Part shown: one piece after another, positions 1-7,868 of the stretch
Position numbering within the stretch: position 1 is the first letter of the stretch
How the letters are laid out: the number at the start of each line of letters is the position of its first letter
The notes under the pieces: generated by a model
Databases searched by the model: none
What the model was told of the DNA's origin: nothing
What the model saw: the letters and a program-made list of their open reading frames with translations, nothing else
Source of the DNA: Burkholderiales bacterium
Lineage (GTDB): Bacteria; Pseudomonadota; Gammaproteobacteria; Burkholderiales; Burkholderiaceae_C
Length of the DNA stretch: 35,860 nt
NCBI GenBank assembly: GCA_018971105.1
Contig: JAGWVB010000010.1
Coordinates: 1 to 35,860 of the forward strand
Reading direction: 5' to 3'
Program-made: the position numbers and the translations under genes

Positions 1-46
1 TCAGCAACAGGCCCGCGGCGGCGCCCTGGATCGCGTAGGCTTTCAT
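1..46 (-). CDS. Partial CDS downstream of pilY1 (N-terminus only)
   Basis: An ATG whose first base is 46 overlaps the pilY1 stop codon as ATGA, the same arrangement as every other junction in this operon. It opens a frame that runs off the left edge after 15 codons (MKAYAIQGAAAGLLL). The visible part is a short basic/polar start followed by small and hydrophobic residues, as in the beginning of a signal peptide or membrane anchor. It has no prepilin motif (G then F-T-L-I-E) within the visible part. In many betaproteobacteria the gene after pilY1 is the minor pilin pilE, so pilE with a long leader remains possible. The function cannot be assigned from 15 residues. Confidence 0.5.
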   Translation of the reverse strand, partial: MKAYAIQGAAAGLLL

Positions 47-3000
47 TTGATCTGCTCCCAGCTCGCGCGGCTCGAGTTCTTCTGGTTGCCCAGGGTCTGG
101 ATCGGCAGCACCGTGCCGCCCGAGGTGTTGACGAGGTTGTTGTCGTAATGGCGGTTCTCGCCGCGGATCGTCGTCGCCGCGGCCGGGATCGAGCTGATCT
201 GCACGCTCGACGGCGTCATCCCGAGCACGAGGTCGTTGGCGTTGATCGTGCCGTCGCCGTTGACGTCGAAGGCAGGCGAGCGGTTGCCGGTCAGCACGTC
301 CAGCGTCGTCAGCCAGCCCGAGCCGCCCGAGCTGCAGACCACCGTCGAGGGCACCAGGCTCGAGAACGTGACGCGGCCGTAGCGGATCGTCGCGTCGGCG
401 ACGACGCGCTCGCCGCCGGCGGGCAGCGTCAGCACCCAACCGCCCTTGGCGCTGCGGTACTGGTTGACCGAGATCTGGTTGTCGCCCGCGAGCGTGATGC
501 CGTCGGTCGAGGGCCCCACCGCATGCGTCGTCAGACGCCAGGTGTTGTTGTTGGCGACCGAGGTGGTGTCTATGGTCTGCACCTGGAGGCTGGCCATCGC
601 CACCGGCGCGCCGCCGTCGACGATGCCGTACAGCGCCTGCTGCGCGCCCGCGGCGGTGTCCGAGACATCGATGTAGCGGCCGGTGCCGAAGGTGACGAGG
701 TACTGGCCGGCGGCGGTGAGCGTGACGTCGGGGCGCCCGGTGATGGGCTGGCCGGCCGCGGTCGTGAACAGAGGCTGCGGCGCGCCGGCGTTGCCGTAGG
801 CGACCTTCCAGTTCGCTGGCGCGGCCGCGCTGAGGTCGAACTTCCACAGATTACCGTTGAGGTCGCCCGCGTAGACATAGTCGACGATGCCGTTGCCGGT
901 CTTGCTCACCGTCACCAGTCCGGACAGTCCGTTGGGCGCTGCGGCGCTGCCCGCGAGCGTGTCGATGCGGCTGATCGCGCCGGTCTGGACATCGATCATC
1001 AACAGCACGGCGTGGCCGTTGCTGCTGTTGTAGCCGTTGCCGACGAGCACGCGCCAGCTGCCGTCGCGCAGCGGCACCAGCACCGGCTTGGAGAAGATGT
1101 AGCCGACATCGGGGTCGCTGCCGTCGATCTCCCAGCGCGGCACGGCGGCGCCGTTGGCCTCGGTGACCGACGGCGCCTGCGTGACGTCGAGCGCGAACAG
1201 CCCCTGCGCGCCGGCATTCATGCCGCTGACCAGCAGGCTGTGCCAGGCCCCGGCATAGAAGGCGTCGAAGACCGAGGGCGAGCCGTCGACCGTGTAGAGG
1301 TGGGTGTAGGCCGGGTCGGGCAGCGCCGAGAGCCGGTTGCGCACGGCCCAGGGCACGTAGGCGAAGACCTCCGCGCCGGTGTTGGCGTTGAAGGCGTGCA
1401 GCATGCCGTCGTTGGCGCCGACATAGATCATCGGCGTCTGCGCCGTGCGCGAGGCCGCATAGCTGCTGTAGGGCACGCTGGCGATGTTGTCGCGGTAGCT
1501 GCTGCTGGGCCCGCCGATGTACAGCGGCGCCGAGTTGACGATGTCGCCCAGCACGGTCGAGGCGCGGTTGCGGAAGGTCGGCGCCGCGCAGCCGCCGCAG
1601 TTGCGCAGCTCGAGCGCGGTGTTGCCGCGCAGCCAGGCCAGGCGCTGGGCGCCGTAGCCGTCGACGGCGCCGGCGAGCGAGGTGTTCAGCGCCGCGACCA
1701 TGCCCGCATCGATCTCGTTCGCCTGCGGCGCCGACGGGTTCGCCGGCCAGCGGAACGCCACGCCGCGCGATCCCAGAGCGGCCGAGGGCTTGTAGGTCAG
1801 GATCTGGCGGCCGGTGTTCCAGTTGTTCGAGTTCAGCAGCTGGCCGGCGTCCCAGTTCGCGTTCGCGCCCACCGCCCCGGTGCCGAGGATGGGGAACTGC
1901 AGCAGCTGACCCGACCAGTCGCCGCTGTTGAAGCGGCCCTGGTAGAGATTGGTGCCGTTGTTCCAGGCGCCCGAGTTGACCGACACCGACGAGGCCGCCG
2001 AGGTGCGGGCGACGATGTCGACGCTGATCGAGTTGAATGCCGCCGCGAGCGCGGCCTGGTTCGACGCCAGGTAGGCGTGGTTCGTGCCGCCGAGGTTCGC
2101 GATCTGGTTCAGCGTCGCCACCGAAGCGGGGTTGGCCACCGTGTCGCCGAGACCGACGACATAGGTCTGGACGTCGTAGTTGTTCGCGTTGTAGGCCAGC
2201 GCGCGCAGGCTGCTGACGCTGTTGAAGACGTCGTTGGCGGCCGTCGAGAAGCTCCAGGTGTTGGTGGCCGCGTTGTAGGTGTTCTGTTGTTGTGCCAGCG
2301 ACCACATCTGGCCGCTCGTCTGCCCGGTCGGGTTGCCGTCGGTGGCCAGCAGCACGAAGTTGCGCTGGCACGAGGCGGTGATGGGGCTCGAGGTGCCCGC
2401 GAGCTGGCCGGCGAAATAGCTGCGCGCGGTCTGGAACGACCCCGACAGCGGCGTGAACACGGCCGCGTTCTTGATCTCGCCCGTGGCACCGTTGGTCTCG
2501 TTGCCCAGGTAGCTCATGAGCGCGCCGATCTGCGCGTTCGAACTCGGCGCCACGGGCTGCAGCAGCTGACCCATGCCGGTGATGTCGGCGTAATAGCCCC
2601 AGGCGCGCAGCAGCCAGAACATGCGGTCGTTGGGCGGGGTCGCGGGCAGGTAACCGGCGTCGGTCGGCGAGAAGGTCCAGGCGCCGTTGCCCAGCTGGTT
2701 CTGCAAGTCGGTGCTCGACCAGCCGGTGGTGGGCCCGTGGTTGGCGTAGACGTAGTAGCTGGTCGAATTCGGCACGCCGATGCCGTAGAGCTGGTTGCCG
2801 TAGAACTGCGTGTAGAGCACGTCGTTGATCTCGGGATCATCGCCGGTGTACTCGTAGGTGATGTAGCTGTAGCCGTTGGCGGCCGGCTCGGGGTTGGCGA
2901 CGCAGCGCAGCCCGCCGTTGCTCAGCGAGATGCCGGCGACGCAATCGTTGGTGTAGACGACCTGCTGGTCGTTGCCGAAGAAATAGGCGTACGTCGTGTT

Positions 3001-3321
3001 CAGCCAGGGCCCGTCGGACAGGCCGAAGGTCTCCAGGCCCCAGTTGAACGAGGTCTGGAACGCGGTCACGGCGTTGCGGATCACGGAGCGTGCGGTGTTG
3101 CCGCGGGTCGTCGGGTCGCTGCCGGCGATGAGCTGGCCGGCCATCGTGCCGTCCATCGACTCCGAGTTGTCGAGCACGATCAGCACGTTCGGCTTGACCA
3201 GCGTCGACAGATACAGCGGTACCTGGGTCAGGTTGAGCGGGCCACCCAGGGCCATCAGGGGCAGCAGGCCGGCTGCGGCACCGAGCGCCGCGCGCCGGGC
3301 GAGGTTCAGCATGGGTTTCAT
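43..3321 (-). CDS. pilY1: PilY1-type type IV pilus tip adhesin/assembly protein
   Basis: A 1092-residue secreted protein of the PilY1/PilC family, which caps the minor-pilin complex at the tip of type IV pili and acts in adhesion and pilus extension. Residues 1-26 form a signal peptide. A von Willebrand A-like segment follows, with the metal-site pattern D51-x-S53-x-S55 (VLIVLDNSES). The C-terminal half carries the repeated hydrophobic strands and GDLNGNLWKFDL-type motif of the PilC beta-propeller. A dockerin/EF-hand-like acidic loop (DVNGDGTINAND) sits near residues 1019-1030, and the protein ends in the family-typical ...SWEQIK. The ATG at 3321 was chosen because it starts the signal peptide and overlaps the pilX stop (ATGA). 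The reading frame stays open further upstream, but that part is pilX in another frame. The length is normal for the family. Confidence 0.95.
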   Translation of the reverse strand: MKPMLNLARRAALGAAAGLLPLMALGGPLNLTQVPLYLSTLVKPNVLIVLDNSESMDGTMAGQLIAGSDPTTRGNTARSVIRNAVTAFQTSFNWGLETFGLSDGPWLNTTYAYFFGNDQQVVYTNDCVAGISLSNGGLRCVANPEPAANGYSYITYEYTGDDPEINDVLYTQFYGNQLYGIGVPNSTSYYVYANHGPTTGWSSTDLQNQLGNGAWTFSPTDAGYLPATPPNDRMFWLLRAWGYYADITGMGQLLQPVAPSSNAQIGALMSYLGNETNGATGEIKNAAVFTPLSGSFQTARSYFAGQLAGTSSPITASCQRNFVLLATDGNPTGQTSGQMWSLAQQQNTYNAATNTWSFSTAANDVFNSVSSLRALAYNANNYDVQTYVVGLGDTVANPASVATLNQIANLGGTNHAYLASNQAALAAAFNSISVDIVARTSAASSVSVNSGAWNNGTNLYQGRFNSGDWSGQLLQFPILGTGAVGANANWDAGQLLNSNNWNTGRQILTYKPSAALGSRGVAFRWPANPSAPQANEIDAGMVAALNTSLAGAVDGYGAQRLAWLRGNTALELRNCGGCAAPTFRNRASTVLGDIVNSAPLYIGGPSSSYRDNIASVPYSSYAASRTAQTPMIYVGANDGMLHAFNANTGAEVFAYVPWAVRNRLSALPDPAYTHLYTVDGSPSVFDAFYAGAWHSLLVSGMNAGAQGLFALDVTQAPSVTEANGAAVPRWEIDGSDPDVGYIFSKPVLVPLRDGSWRVLVGNGYNSSNGHAVLLMIDVQTGAISRIDTLAGSAAAPNGLSGLVTVSKTGNGIVDYVYAGDLNGNLWKFDLSAAAPANWKVAYGNAGAPQPLFTTAAGQPITGRPDVTLTAAGQYLVTFGTGRYIDVSDTAAGAQQALYGIVDGGAPVAMASLQVQTIDTTSVANNNTWRLTTHAVGPSTDGITLAGDNQISVNQYRSAKGGWVLTLPAGGERVVADATIRYGRVTFSSLVPSTVVCSSGGSGWLTTLDVLTGNRSPAFDVNGDGTINANDLVLGMTPSSVQISSIPAAATTIRGENRHYDNNLVNTSGGTVLPIQTLGNQKNSSRASWEQIK

Positions 3322-3890
3322 TGCTTGATGTAGGTGGATTGGAGGATCACGACGGTCGATGACCGCGCGCCGAAGGCCCGCACCGTGATGCGGTAGGGCT
3401 GGCCGGTGAGCGACGGCGCGCAGGTCGAACAGGCGCTGTTGCCGGAGCCGTTGCCGGGATCGAGCTGGGGCAGCAGCTCGATGATGTATTGCGGCTGTGC
3501 CGCGAGGGCGATGTTGTCGGGGCCGACCAGCGCCGGCGCGCCGGTGGCGCTGCCGTAGGTGCGCGCGTCGGCGGCCCAGTTCAGCGTCGTCCACACCGGC
3601 GCCGACTGCGCGCCGCTGGCCGGCATCGACGGCGGCAGGCACAGGCCGTTGGCGCAGCCGTAGCTGAAGCCCGTGGTGCCCAGGTTGGCCTCGATGTCGG
3701 CCGCGGCGTCGCGCAGCGCCGCCTCGGCGGCCTGCGTCGCGACGTTCCTGTCGCGCTCGTTGCCGGCCATATGCTCCTGCAGCACCGAGCTGTTCATCGC
3801 GCCCAGGCCGAGGAAGGCCAGCGCCAGCATCATCAGCAGGATCACGATCAGCGTCACGCCGCGATCGGCGCGCAGGCGGCGGTTCTTCAT
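3318..3890 (-). CDS. pilX: PilX-type minor pilin
   Basis: A 190-residue minor pilin of the PilX family. These initiate pilus assembly together with the PilV/PilW/FimT-type minor pilins and PilY1. The N-terminus has a short basic leader ending at G11, followed by V-T-L-I-V and a long hydrophobic helix. The PilX hallmark HMAGNERDRNVATQAAEAAL (residues about 40-59) is present. Position +5 of the mature helix is valine rather than glutamate; loss of Glu5 is usual for PilX/GspK-like subunits thought to sit at the fibre tip. Cysteines occur in the globular part (YGCANGLC and CSTC). The start at 3890 overlaps the pilW stop and the stop overlaps the pilY1 start, so translation is probably coupled. 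Confidence 0.92.
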   Translation of the reverse strand: MKNRRLRADRGVTLIVILLMMLALAFLGLGAMNSSVLQEHMAGNERDRNVATQAAEAALRDAAADIEANLGTTGFSYGCANGLCLPPSMPASGAQSAPVWTTLNWAADARTYGSATGAPALVGPDNIALAAQPQYIIELLPQLDPGNGSGNSACSTCAPSLTGQPYRITVRAFGARSSTVVILQSTYIKQ

Positions 3891-4993
3891 GGCACGGCGT
3901 TGCGCAGCGAGGTGACGAGCGAGACGACGGTGCGCAGCCGCCGGTCGGTGGGCGTCGTGACGACGCCGGCGTAGGTGTAGGGCTGGGGCGTGGTCGCGCC
4001 ATTGGCGTCGGGGCTGGACAGCAGCAGCTCGAGGCGCGCGCTCACGACCTGGCTCCAGTTGGCGACGGCGTCGGCGGTGACGAAGGTGTCGGCGGCCTGG
4101 TCGCCGTTGGTATCGAGCCCGTAGGTGACGACCATGCGGTCGACGCCGGTGACGAGCTCGATCGGCTGCGGCCCCGCCGTGTAGGCCGGCGTCGCCGAAC
4201 TCCACAGCGCCATCGTTCCCGGCTGGCGCAGGCTGGGCGCGAGGTAGTAGGTCACGGCCTGCACGCGGTAGACCACCGCGTCCTGCAGGTAGGGACGGTC
4301 GAGGCTCGAGGTCGCGACCCCGGGCACGACGCCGGCCGCCCCCGCCACATGCGCGATGGTGCCGGTCGCGCCCGGATTCGCGTTCGTGATCTGCAGCACG
4401 GCCGAGCTGTTGCAGTCGGCGACGACGAGGATGTCGCCGGTGTTGAAGGCGGCGCTCGGCGTGACCTGCAGGCTGTCGGTCGGCAGCGTCATGTCGGCGG
4501 TGAGCGCCCAGGCGGTGCCGAAGGAACGGTAGATCGTCAGCACGTCGCCCGCCGGATTCGGCGCCAGCGCGCCGATGCTGGCGTCGAGCCCGGGCGACCA
4601 GGCGCCGCCGACGTTGTGCGATCCGGCCACGCCCTGGCCGAAGTTCAGCACCGTCGTCAACGGCCCCTGGAGCTCGTTCGTCAACTGGCCGACGCCGGCG
4701 ACCTGGCCGGCGCAGCCGCGGAATCCGCCCATGCGCAGGTCGTTGCTCAGCAGGTCGACCGCGTAGCGCGCGTTCTCCTGCAGCCGCGCCGTCGATTCCT
4801 GGGCGTTGAAGGTGCCCTTGCTGCCGAGGTAGATCGAACCCATCACGAGCACCAGGAAGAGGCCGATCGCCATTCCGATCAGCAGCTCGATCAGCGTCAT
4901 GCCGCGGTGGTGCGGTGCGCGCACGATCGCTGGAGCACCTTCGCCCTTGAAAGGCTCCGGCATGAGCGCTCGGGAGCGGCCCGGCACGCTCAT
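3887..4993 (-). CDS. pilW: PilW-type minor pilin
   Basis: A 368-residue minor pilin of the PilW family, part of the type IV pilus priming complex. The prepilin-peptidase site is G31/M32 in HHRGMTLIELLIG, with the conserved glutamate E36 at +5. The following helix and the segment LQENARYAVDLLSNDLRMGG are characteristic of PilW. The residue after the cleavage site is Met rather than the usual Phe, which prepilin peptidases tolerate. The start at 4993 gives a long 31-residue leader but overlaps the pilV stop as ATGA, matching the other junctions. An internal Met11 (4963) would give a shorter leader and cannot be excluded. The lower-scoring part is the C-terminus, which is variable in this family. 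Confidence 0.92.
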   Translation of the reverse strand: MSVPGRSRALMPEPFKGEGAPAIVRAPHHRGMTLIELLIGMAIGLFLVLVMGSIYLGSKGTFNAQESTARLQENARYAVDLLSNDLRMGGFRGCAGQVAGVGQLTNELQGPLTTVLNFGQGVAGSHNVGGAWSPGLDASIGALAPNPAGDVLTIYRSFGTAWALTADMTLPTDSLQVTPSAAFNTGDILVVADCNSSAVLQITNANPGATGTIAHVAGAAGVVPGVATSSLDRPYLQDAVVYRVQAVTYYLAPSLRQPGTMALWSSATPAYTAGPQPIELVTGVDRMVVTYGLDTNGDQAADTFVTADAVANWSQVVSARLELLLSSPDANGATTPQPYTYAGVVTTPTDRRLRTVVSLVTSLRNAVP

Positions 4994-5496
4994 GGCCGCA
5001 ACTCCACCGCGACGCGCGCATCGACACCGCGCTCGGTCCAGAAGAGCTTGATCGCGTAGGTCCCGGCGGCGCCGTCGCAGGCCGGCGCGCCGGCACTGCC
5101 GTCGTCGGGCGTGGCGTCGAGGCAGACCACGCCGCTGCCGCCGGGCAGCGCGAGCGCGACCTCGGCGCTCCAGGCGCTGTAGTCCAGCGCCGCGACCTGC
5201 GCCGGCGTGCAGGCCGAGGCCGGGCCGCAGGCCGGCGCCGCGCCCGGCACGAGCAGGTTCTGGTAGGCGCCGGCGGCGACGCCGGCCTGGTTGGCGCGCA
5301 TGCGGTCGGCCATCTCCTGCGCCAGCTGCACCGCCTTGCTGCGCCACATCGCGCTCGAATTCGTCGACAGGCCGCGCATCTGCAGCGCCGCGTAGGCCAG
5401 CGCCGAGAGCGACAGCAGCAGCACCGCGATCAGCGCCTCGAACAGCGCGATGCCGCGCGCGCGGCGGGAATGGGGAGGGTGCGCTTGCATCGTCAT
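4990..5496 (-). CDS. pilV: PilV-type minor pilin
   Basis: A 168-residue minor pilin. The leader ends at G15 (RARG), and the mature N-terminus I-A-L-F-E has the conserved glutamate at E20 (+5), followed by a hydrophobic helix (ALIAVLLLSLSALAYAALQ). The stretch SKAVQLAQEMADRMRANQAG is the classical PilV signature. Four cysteines lie in the globular region, consistent with disulfide-stabilised loops. The start at 5496 overlaps the fimT stop (ATGA). A second in-frame ATG lies two codons later at 5490, so the exact start could differ by two residues. Confidence 0.92.
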   Translation of the reverse strand: MTMQAHPPHSRRARGIALFEALIAVLLLSLSALAYAALQMRGLSTNSSAMWRSKAVQLAQEMADRMRANQAGVAAGAYQNLLVPGAAPACGPASACTPAQVAALDYSAWSAEVALALPGGSGVVCLDATPDDGSAGAPACDGAAGTYAIKLFWTERGVDARVAVELRP

Positions 5497-6011
5497 GGGC
5501 AGTTGTTGATCGCGCCCGCGTAGGTCGTGCCGCTGGGGGCGACGCTGATCGCATAGCCGGCCGTCGAGCCGTCGGTGGCGCACAGCCGGTAGACGTTGTT
5601 GGCCGCCGGCGTCAGGTAGCCGCTGGCGCTGAACACGAGCAGCGCCTTGCCCGACAGCGTCAGCGCCGCGGGCAGCGCCTCGTAATGGCGCACGCGCGTG
5701 TCGGCGGCATCGACGAGGCCGTTGTTGTCGTTGTCGATGTAGACATCCCAGCCGCCGCCGAACTCGTTGCCGGGGGCGCCGCCGGCGCTGGCCACGAGCA
5801 GCACCTGGTTGCCCGAACGCGCCGCTTCCGAGCGCGCGGTGGCGAGCGAGGCGGCGAAGGCCGACTTCACGCCCGCGACCTGGTTGCGCGCGATGAAGGC
5901 GCCGAAATTCGGCACCGCGATGCCGAGCACGATCACCATCACGGCCAGGGTGACCAGGAACTCGATCAGCGTGTAGCCTCCGCTGGGGAGGCCAAGACCT
6001 CGTCGATACAT
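5493..6011 (-). CDS. fimT: FimT/GspH-type minor pilin
   Basis: A 172-residue pseudopilin of the FimT/GspH family and the first gene of the minor-pilin operon. The leader ends at G12 and the mature helix begins Y-T-L-I-E with E17 at +5, continuing through FLVTLAVMVIVLGIAVPNF. The segment SLATARSEAARSGNQV matches the family's conserved region after the helix. An acidic loop (DNDNNGLVDAADT) lies in the globular domain. The ATG at 6011 was preferred to an in-frame ATG at 6053 because it gives a normal 12-residue leader and is preceded by AGGA at a suitable distance. A promoter is expected in the 154-base gap upstream; the best visible candidate there is a TATACA-like -10 with a poor -35. Confidence 0.9.
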   Translation of the reverse strand: MYRRGLGLPSGGYTLIEFLVTLAVMVIVLGIAVPNFGAFIARNQVAGVKSAFAASLATARSEAARSGNQVLLVASAGGAPGNEFGGGWDVYIDNDNNGLVDAADTRVRHYEALPAALTLSGKALLVFSASGYLTPAANNVYRLCATDGSTAGYAISVAPSGTTYAGAINNCP

Positions 6012-6165
6012 AACCGGCGTCCTGCATGGCTGGCAGGGGCGCCGGGGCGGCACCGAACCTGCCTATCTGTGCTGGATATCGGACGCGGACGGGCGAACTG
6101 AACCCGATCGACGGATCGAGATGTATAGCCTTGTATCGGCTCGTACGAACAGAACTTTAGGCCGG

Positions 6166-6783
6166 CTAGACCTCGAGATGGCTGTTGTCATTCCAGCCCA
6201 CCAGGCTCAGGCCCTGCGGGGTCCAGAGCAGGCGGTTGATCGCCGCGTTGCCGAGCTGCCAGGTGCGCGGCGCCTGCAGCTCGATGCGGCCGGCGGCGCG
6301 GTACAGGCAGTCGAGCACGCCGCCATGGGCGACGACGGCGATCGCCTGCCCCGGGTGCGCCGCGGCCAGGCGCTGCACGGCGCCGACGCTGCGCTGGTAG
6401 AAGCGGCGCAGCGGCTCGCCGCCGCCGGGGCCGAAATCGGGCTCGCGCGCGCGCCAGCGCCGCGCCTCGTCGGGCCAGCGCGCCTCGATCTCGGCATAGG
6501 TCACGCCCTCGAAGCGGCCGAAGGCGCGCTCGCGCAGCGCGGCATCGGTGTGCAGCGCGACGCCGGTCGCCTGCGCGAGCGGGCGCGCCGTCTCGCGCGC
6601 GCGCTCGAGGTCGCTGCTGTAGATCGCCGCCAGCGTCTCGCCGGCCAGCGCCAGCGCCAGCCGCGCCGCCTCCCAGCGGCCCCGATCGTCGAGCGGGACG
6701 TCGAGCTGGCCCTGGATGCGCGATTCGGCGTTCCAGGCCGTGCGGCCATGGCGCAGCAGGAAGACGCGCGTCGGCTCCTCCAC
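6166..6783 (-). CDS. Histidine phosphatase family protein (phosphoglycerate mutase-like)
   Basis: A 205-residue member of the histidine phosphatase (phosphoglycerate mutase-like) superfamily. The catalytic R11-H12-G13 motif (LLRHGRTAWN) is at the N-terminus, with the second arginine near R61 (SSDLERARETA), the acid residue E85 (RERAFG) and the second histidine H153 (VVAHGG). Length and motif spacing fit the cofactor-dependent GpmB/CobC-like enzymes. The substrate cannot be deduced, since many members called phosphoglycerate mutase are general phosphatases. It starts 13 bases after the stop of the PEBP gene on the same strand, so the two are probably co-transcribed. Confidence 0.92.
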   Translation of the reverse strand: MEEPTRVFLLRHGRTAWNAESRIQGQLDVPLDDRGRWEAARLALALAGETLAAIYSSDLERARETARPLAQATGVALHTDAALRERAFGRFEGVTYAEIEARWPDEARRWRAREPDFGPGGGEPLRRFYQRSVGAVQRLAAAHPGQAIAVVAHGGVLDCLYRAAGRIELQAPRTWQLGNAAINRLLWTPQGLSLVGWNDNSHLEV

Positions 6784-6796
6784 GCGCGGGCCGCGC

Positions 6797-7432
6797 TCAG
6801 GCGCCGGTGAGCAGGCGCGGGTTGAGCGTGTAGGTGCCCGAGAAGGTAGCCTCGGCGAGCACGCGCCCGGCCAGCTTCTCGCGCACCTGCTTGCCGTCGA
6901 AGCGGCCCTCGACCGGCAGGCGCGGCAGCGCCACCGCGTAGAGCGTGAAGACGTAGTGGTGGACGAGCGAATCGTTGTAGGGCGGGAACGGGCCGTCGTA
7001 GCCGTAATAGTCGCCCGCCATCTCGGGGTTGCCGGCGAACCACGCCGTGTAGTCGTTGATGCCGTGGCGCGCGTTGCCGCGCGCCTGCGGCCCGGGCTTG
7101 CCGCGGGCGACGAAACCGTTGCTGAACTCGCCCTCGGCGATCACGGTGGGCAGCGGCGGCAGGTCGACCAGCACCCAGTGGAAGAAGTCGACGCGCTCGA
7201 GGTCGGCCGGGATCTCGCGCCCGGGCTGGTTGACGTCGTCGCCGCGGCCGGGGACATCGAAGTCGTGGCAGATCAGCACCATCGAGCGCGCCGCGGCCGG
7301 CACGTCGGACCAGGCCAGATGCGGGTTCAGGTTGTCGCTGAACGTCGCCCCGCCCGCGCCGTCGGGCTTGCCGGCGGCGAAACGCGCCGGAATCCGGTCG
7401 CCATTGGTCCAGCTGTCGCTCCAGAGCTTCAT
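6797..7432 (-). CDS. YbhB/YbcL-family (PEBP, Raf kinase inhibitor-like) protein
   Basis: A 211-residue protein of the phosphatidylethanolamine-binding (PEBP) fold, bacterial YbhB/YbcL group. The family ligand-site residues are visible as C-H-D-x-D-V-P (residues 55-61), F-H-W (84-86) and a late Y-Y-G-Y-x-G-P-x-P-P segment. The C-terminal part HHYVFTLYAVALPRL is also typical. There is no signal peptide, so it should be cytoplasmic. The molecular role of bacterial PEBPs is poorly defined. It lies 33 bases downstream of the DUF1840 gene and 13 bases upstream of the phosphatase gene, suggesting one transcript. Confidence 0.9.
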   Translation of the reverse strand: MKLWSDSWTNGDRIPARFAAGKPDGAGGATFSDNLNPHLAWSDVPAAARSMVLICHDFDVPGRGDDVNQPGREIPADLERVDFFHWVLVDLPPLPTVIAEGEFSNGFVARGKPGPQARGNARHGINDYTAWFAGNPEMAGDYYGYDGPFPPYNDSLVHHYVFTLYAVALPRLPVEGRFDGKQVREKLAGRVLAEATFSGTYTLNPRLLTGA

Positions 7433-7465
7433 GTCACCCCCTCCGTCTATCCATGCAGTATGCCG

Positions 7466-7774
7466 TCACACGCCCCAGACCACCGCGGCATCGGCGGCCT
7501 GGCACTGCCGCAGCAGCTGCACCATCGGCCACAGGCGCTGGCGCAGCCCCACGGCGGGTTCGGCCGCCGCGGCCGGCTCGGCGCCGGTCCCGGCGGCCGG
7601 CTCCTCGGCTTGCGCGATCGCCGCCTCGAGCGCGGCGACGGCCGCGCCCATCGCGCCCGGCTCGATGATGCCCTTGGGCGCCGGCTCGCGCCCGATCAGG
7701 CGCAGCAGGCGGTCGCCGTCGGCGCCGAGCATGATCAGATCGGCGGCGACGGAACTCTTGAACTTGTAGATCAT
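7466..7774 (-). CDS. DUF1840 family protein
   Basis: A 102-residue protein beginning MIYKFKSSVAADLIML and containing the block GDRLLRLIGREPAPKGII, both diagnostic of DUF1840, a small conserved family of betaproteobacteria with no known function. The middle is alanine- and glutamate-rich and probably a flexible or helical linker. The C-terminal part is again family-like (LRQRLWPMVQLLRQC). An in-frame upstream extension to 7924 exists but is unlike the family, so the ATG at 7774 is taken as the start. Confidence 0.9.
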   Translation of the reverse strand: MIYKFKSSVAADLIMLGADGDRLLRLIGREPAPKGIIEPGAMGAAVAALEAAIAQAEEPAAGTGAEPAAAAEPAVGLRQRLWPMVQLLRQCQAADAAVVWGV

Positions 7775-7868
7775 GGCGGTGGCGGCTCGGCCCGATGAAG
7801 CCCGGATTGTGCAGCCGCGGCGCGCCGCCGCCATCGACTTCGGTCGCGCGCCCGGCGCTCCGATGCGC

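Noticed and set aside
148-3333. A 1061-codon open frame antisense to pilY1
   Set aside because: Its translation is low-complexity Arg/Val/Ala/Gly sequence with no domain, and the opposite strand is a clear PilY1. Long shadow frames are expected at this GC content.
3318-3890. PilX considered defective because it lacks Glu at +5
   Set aside because: Absence of Glu5 is common in PilX/GspK-type tip subunits, and the rest of the protein is intact.
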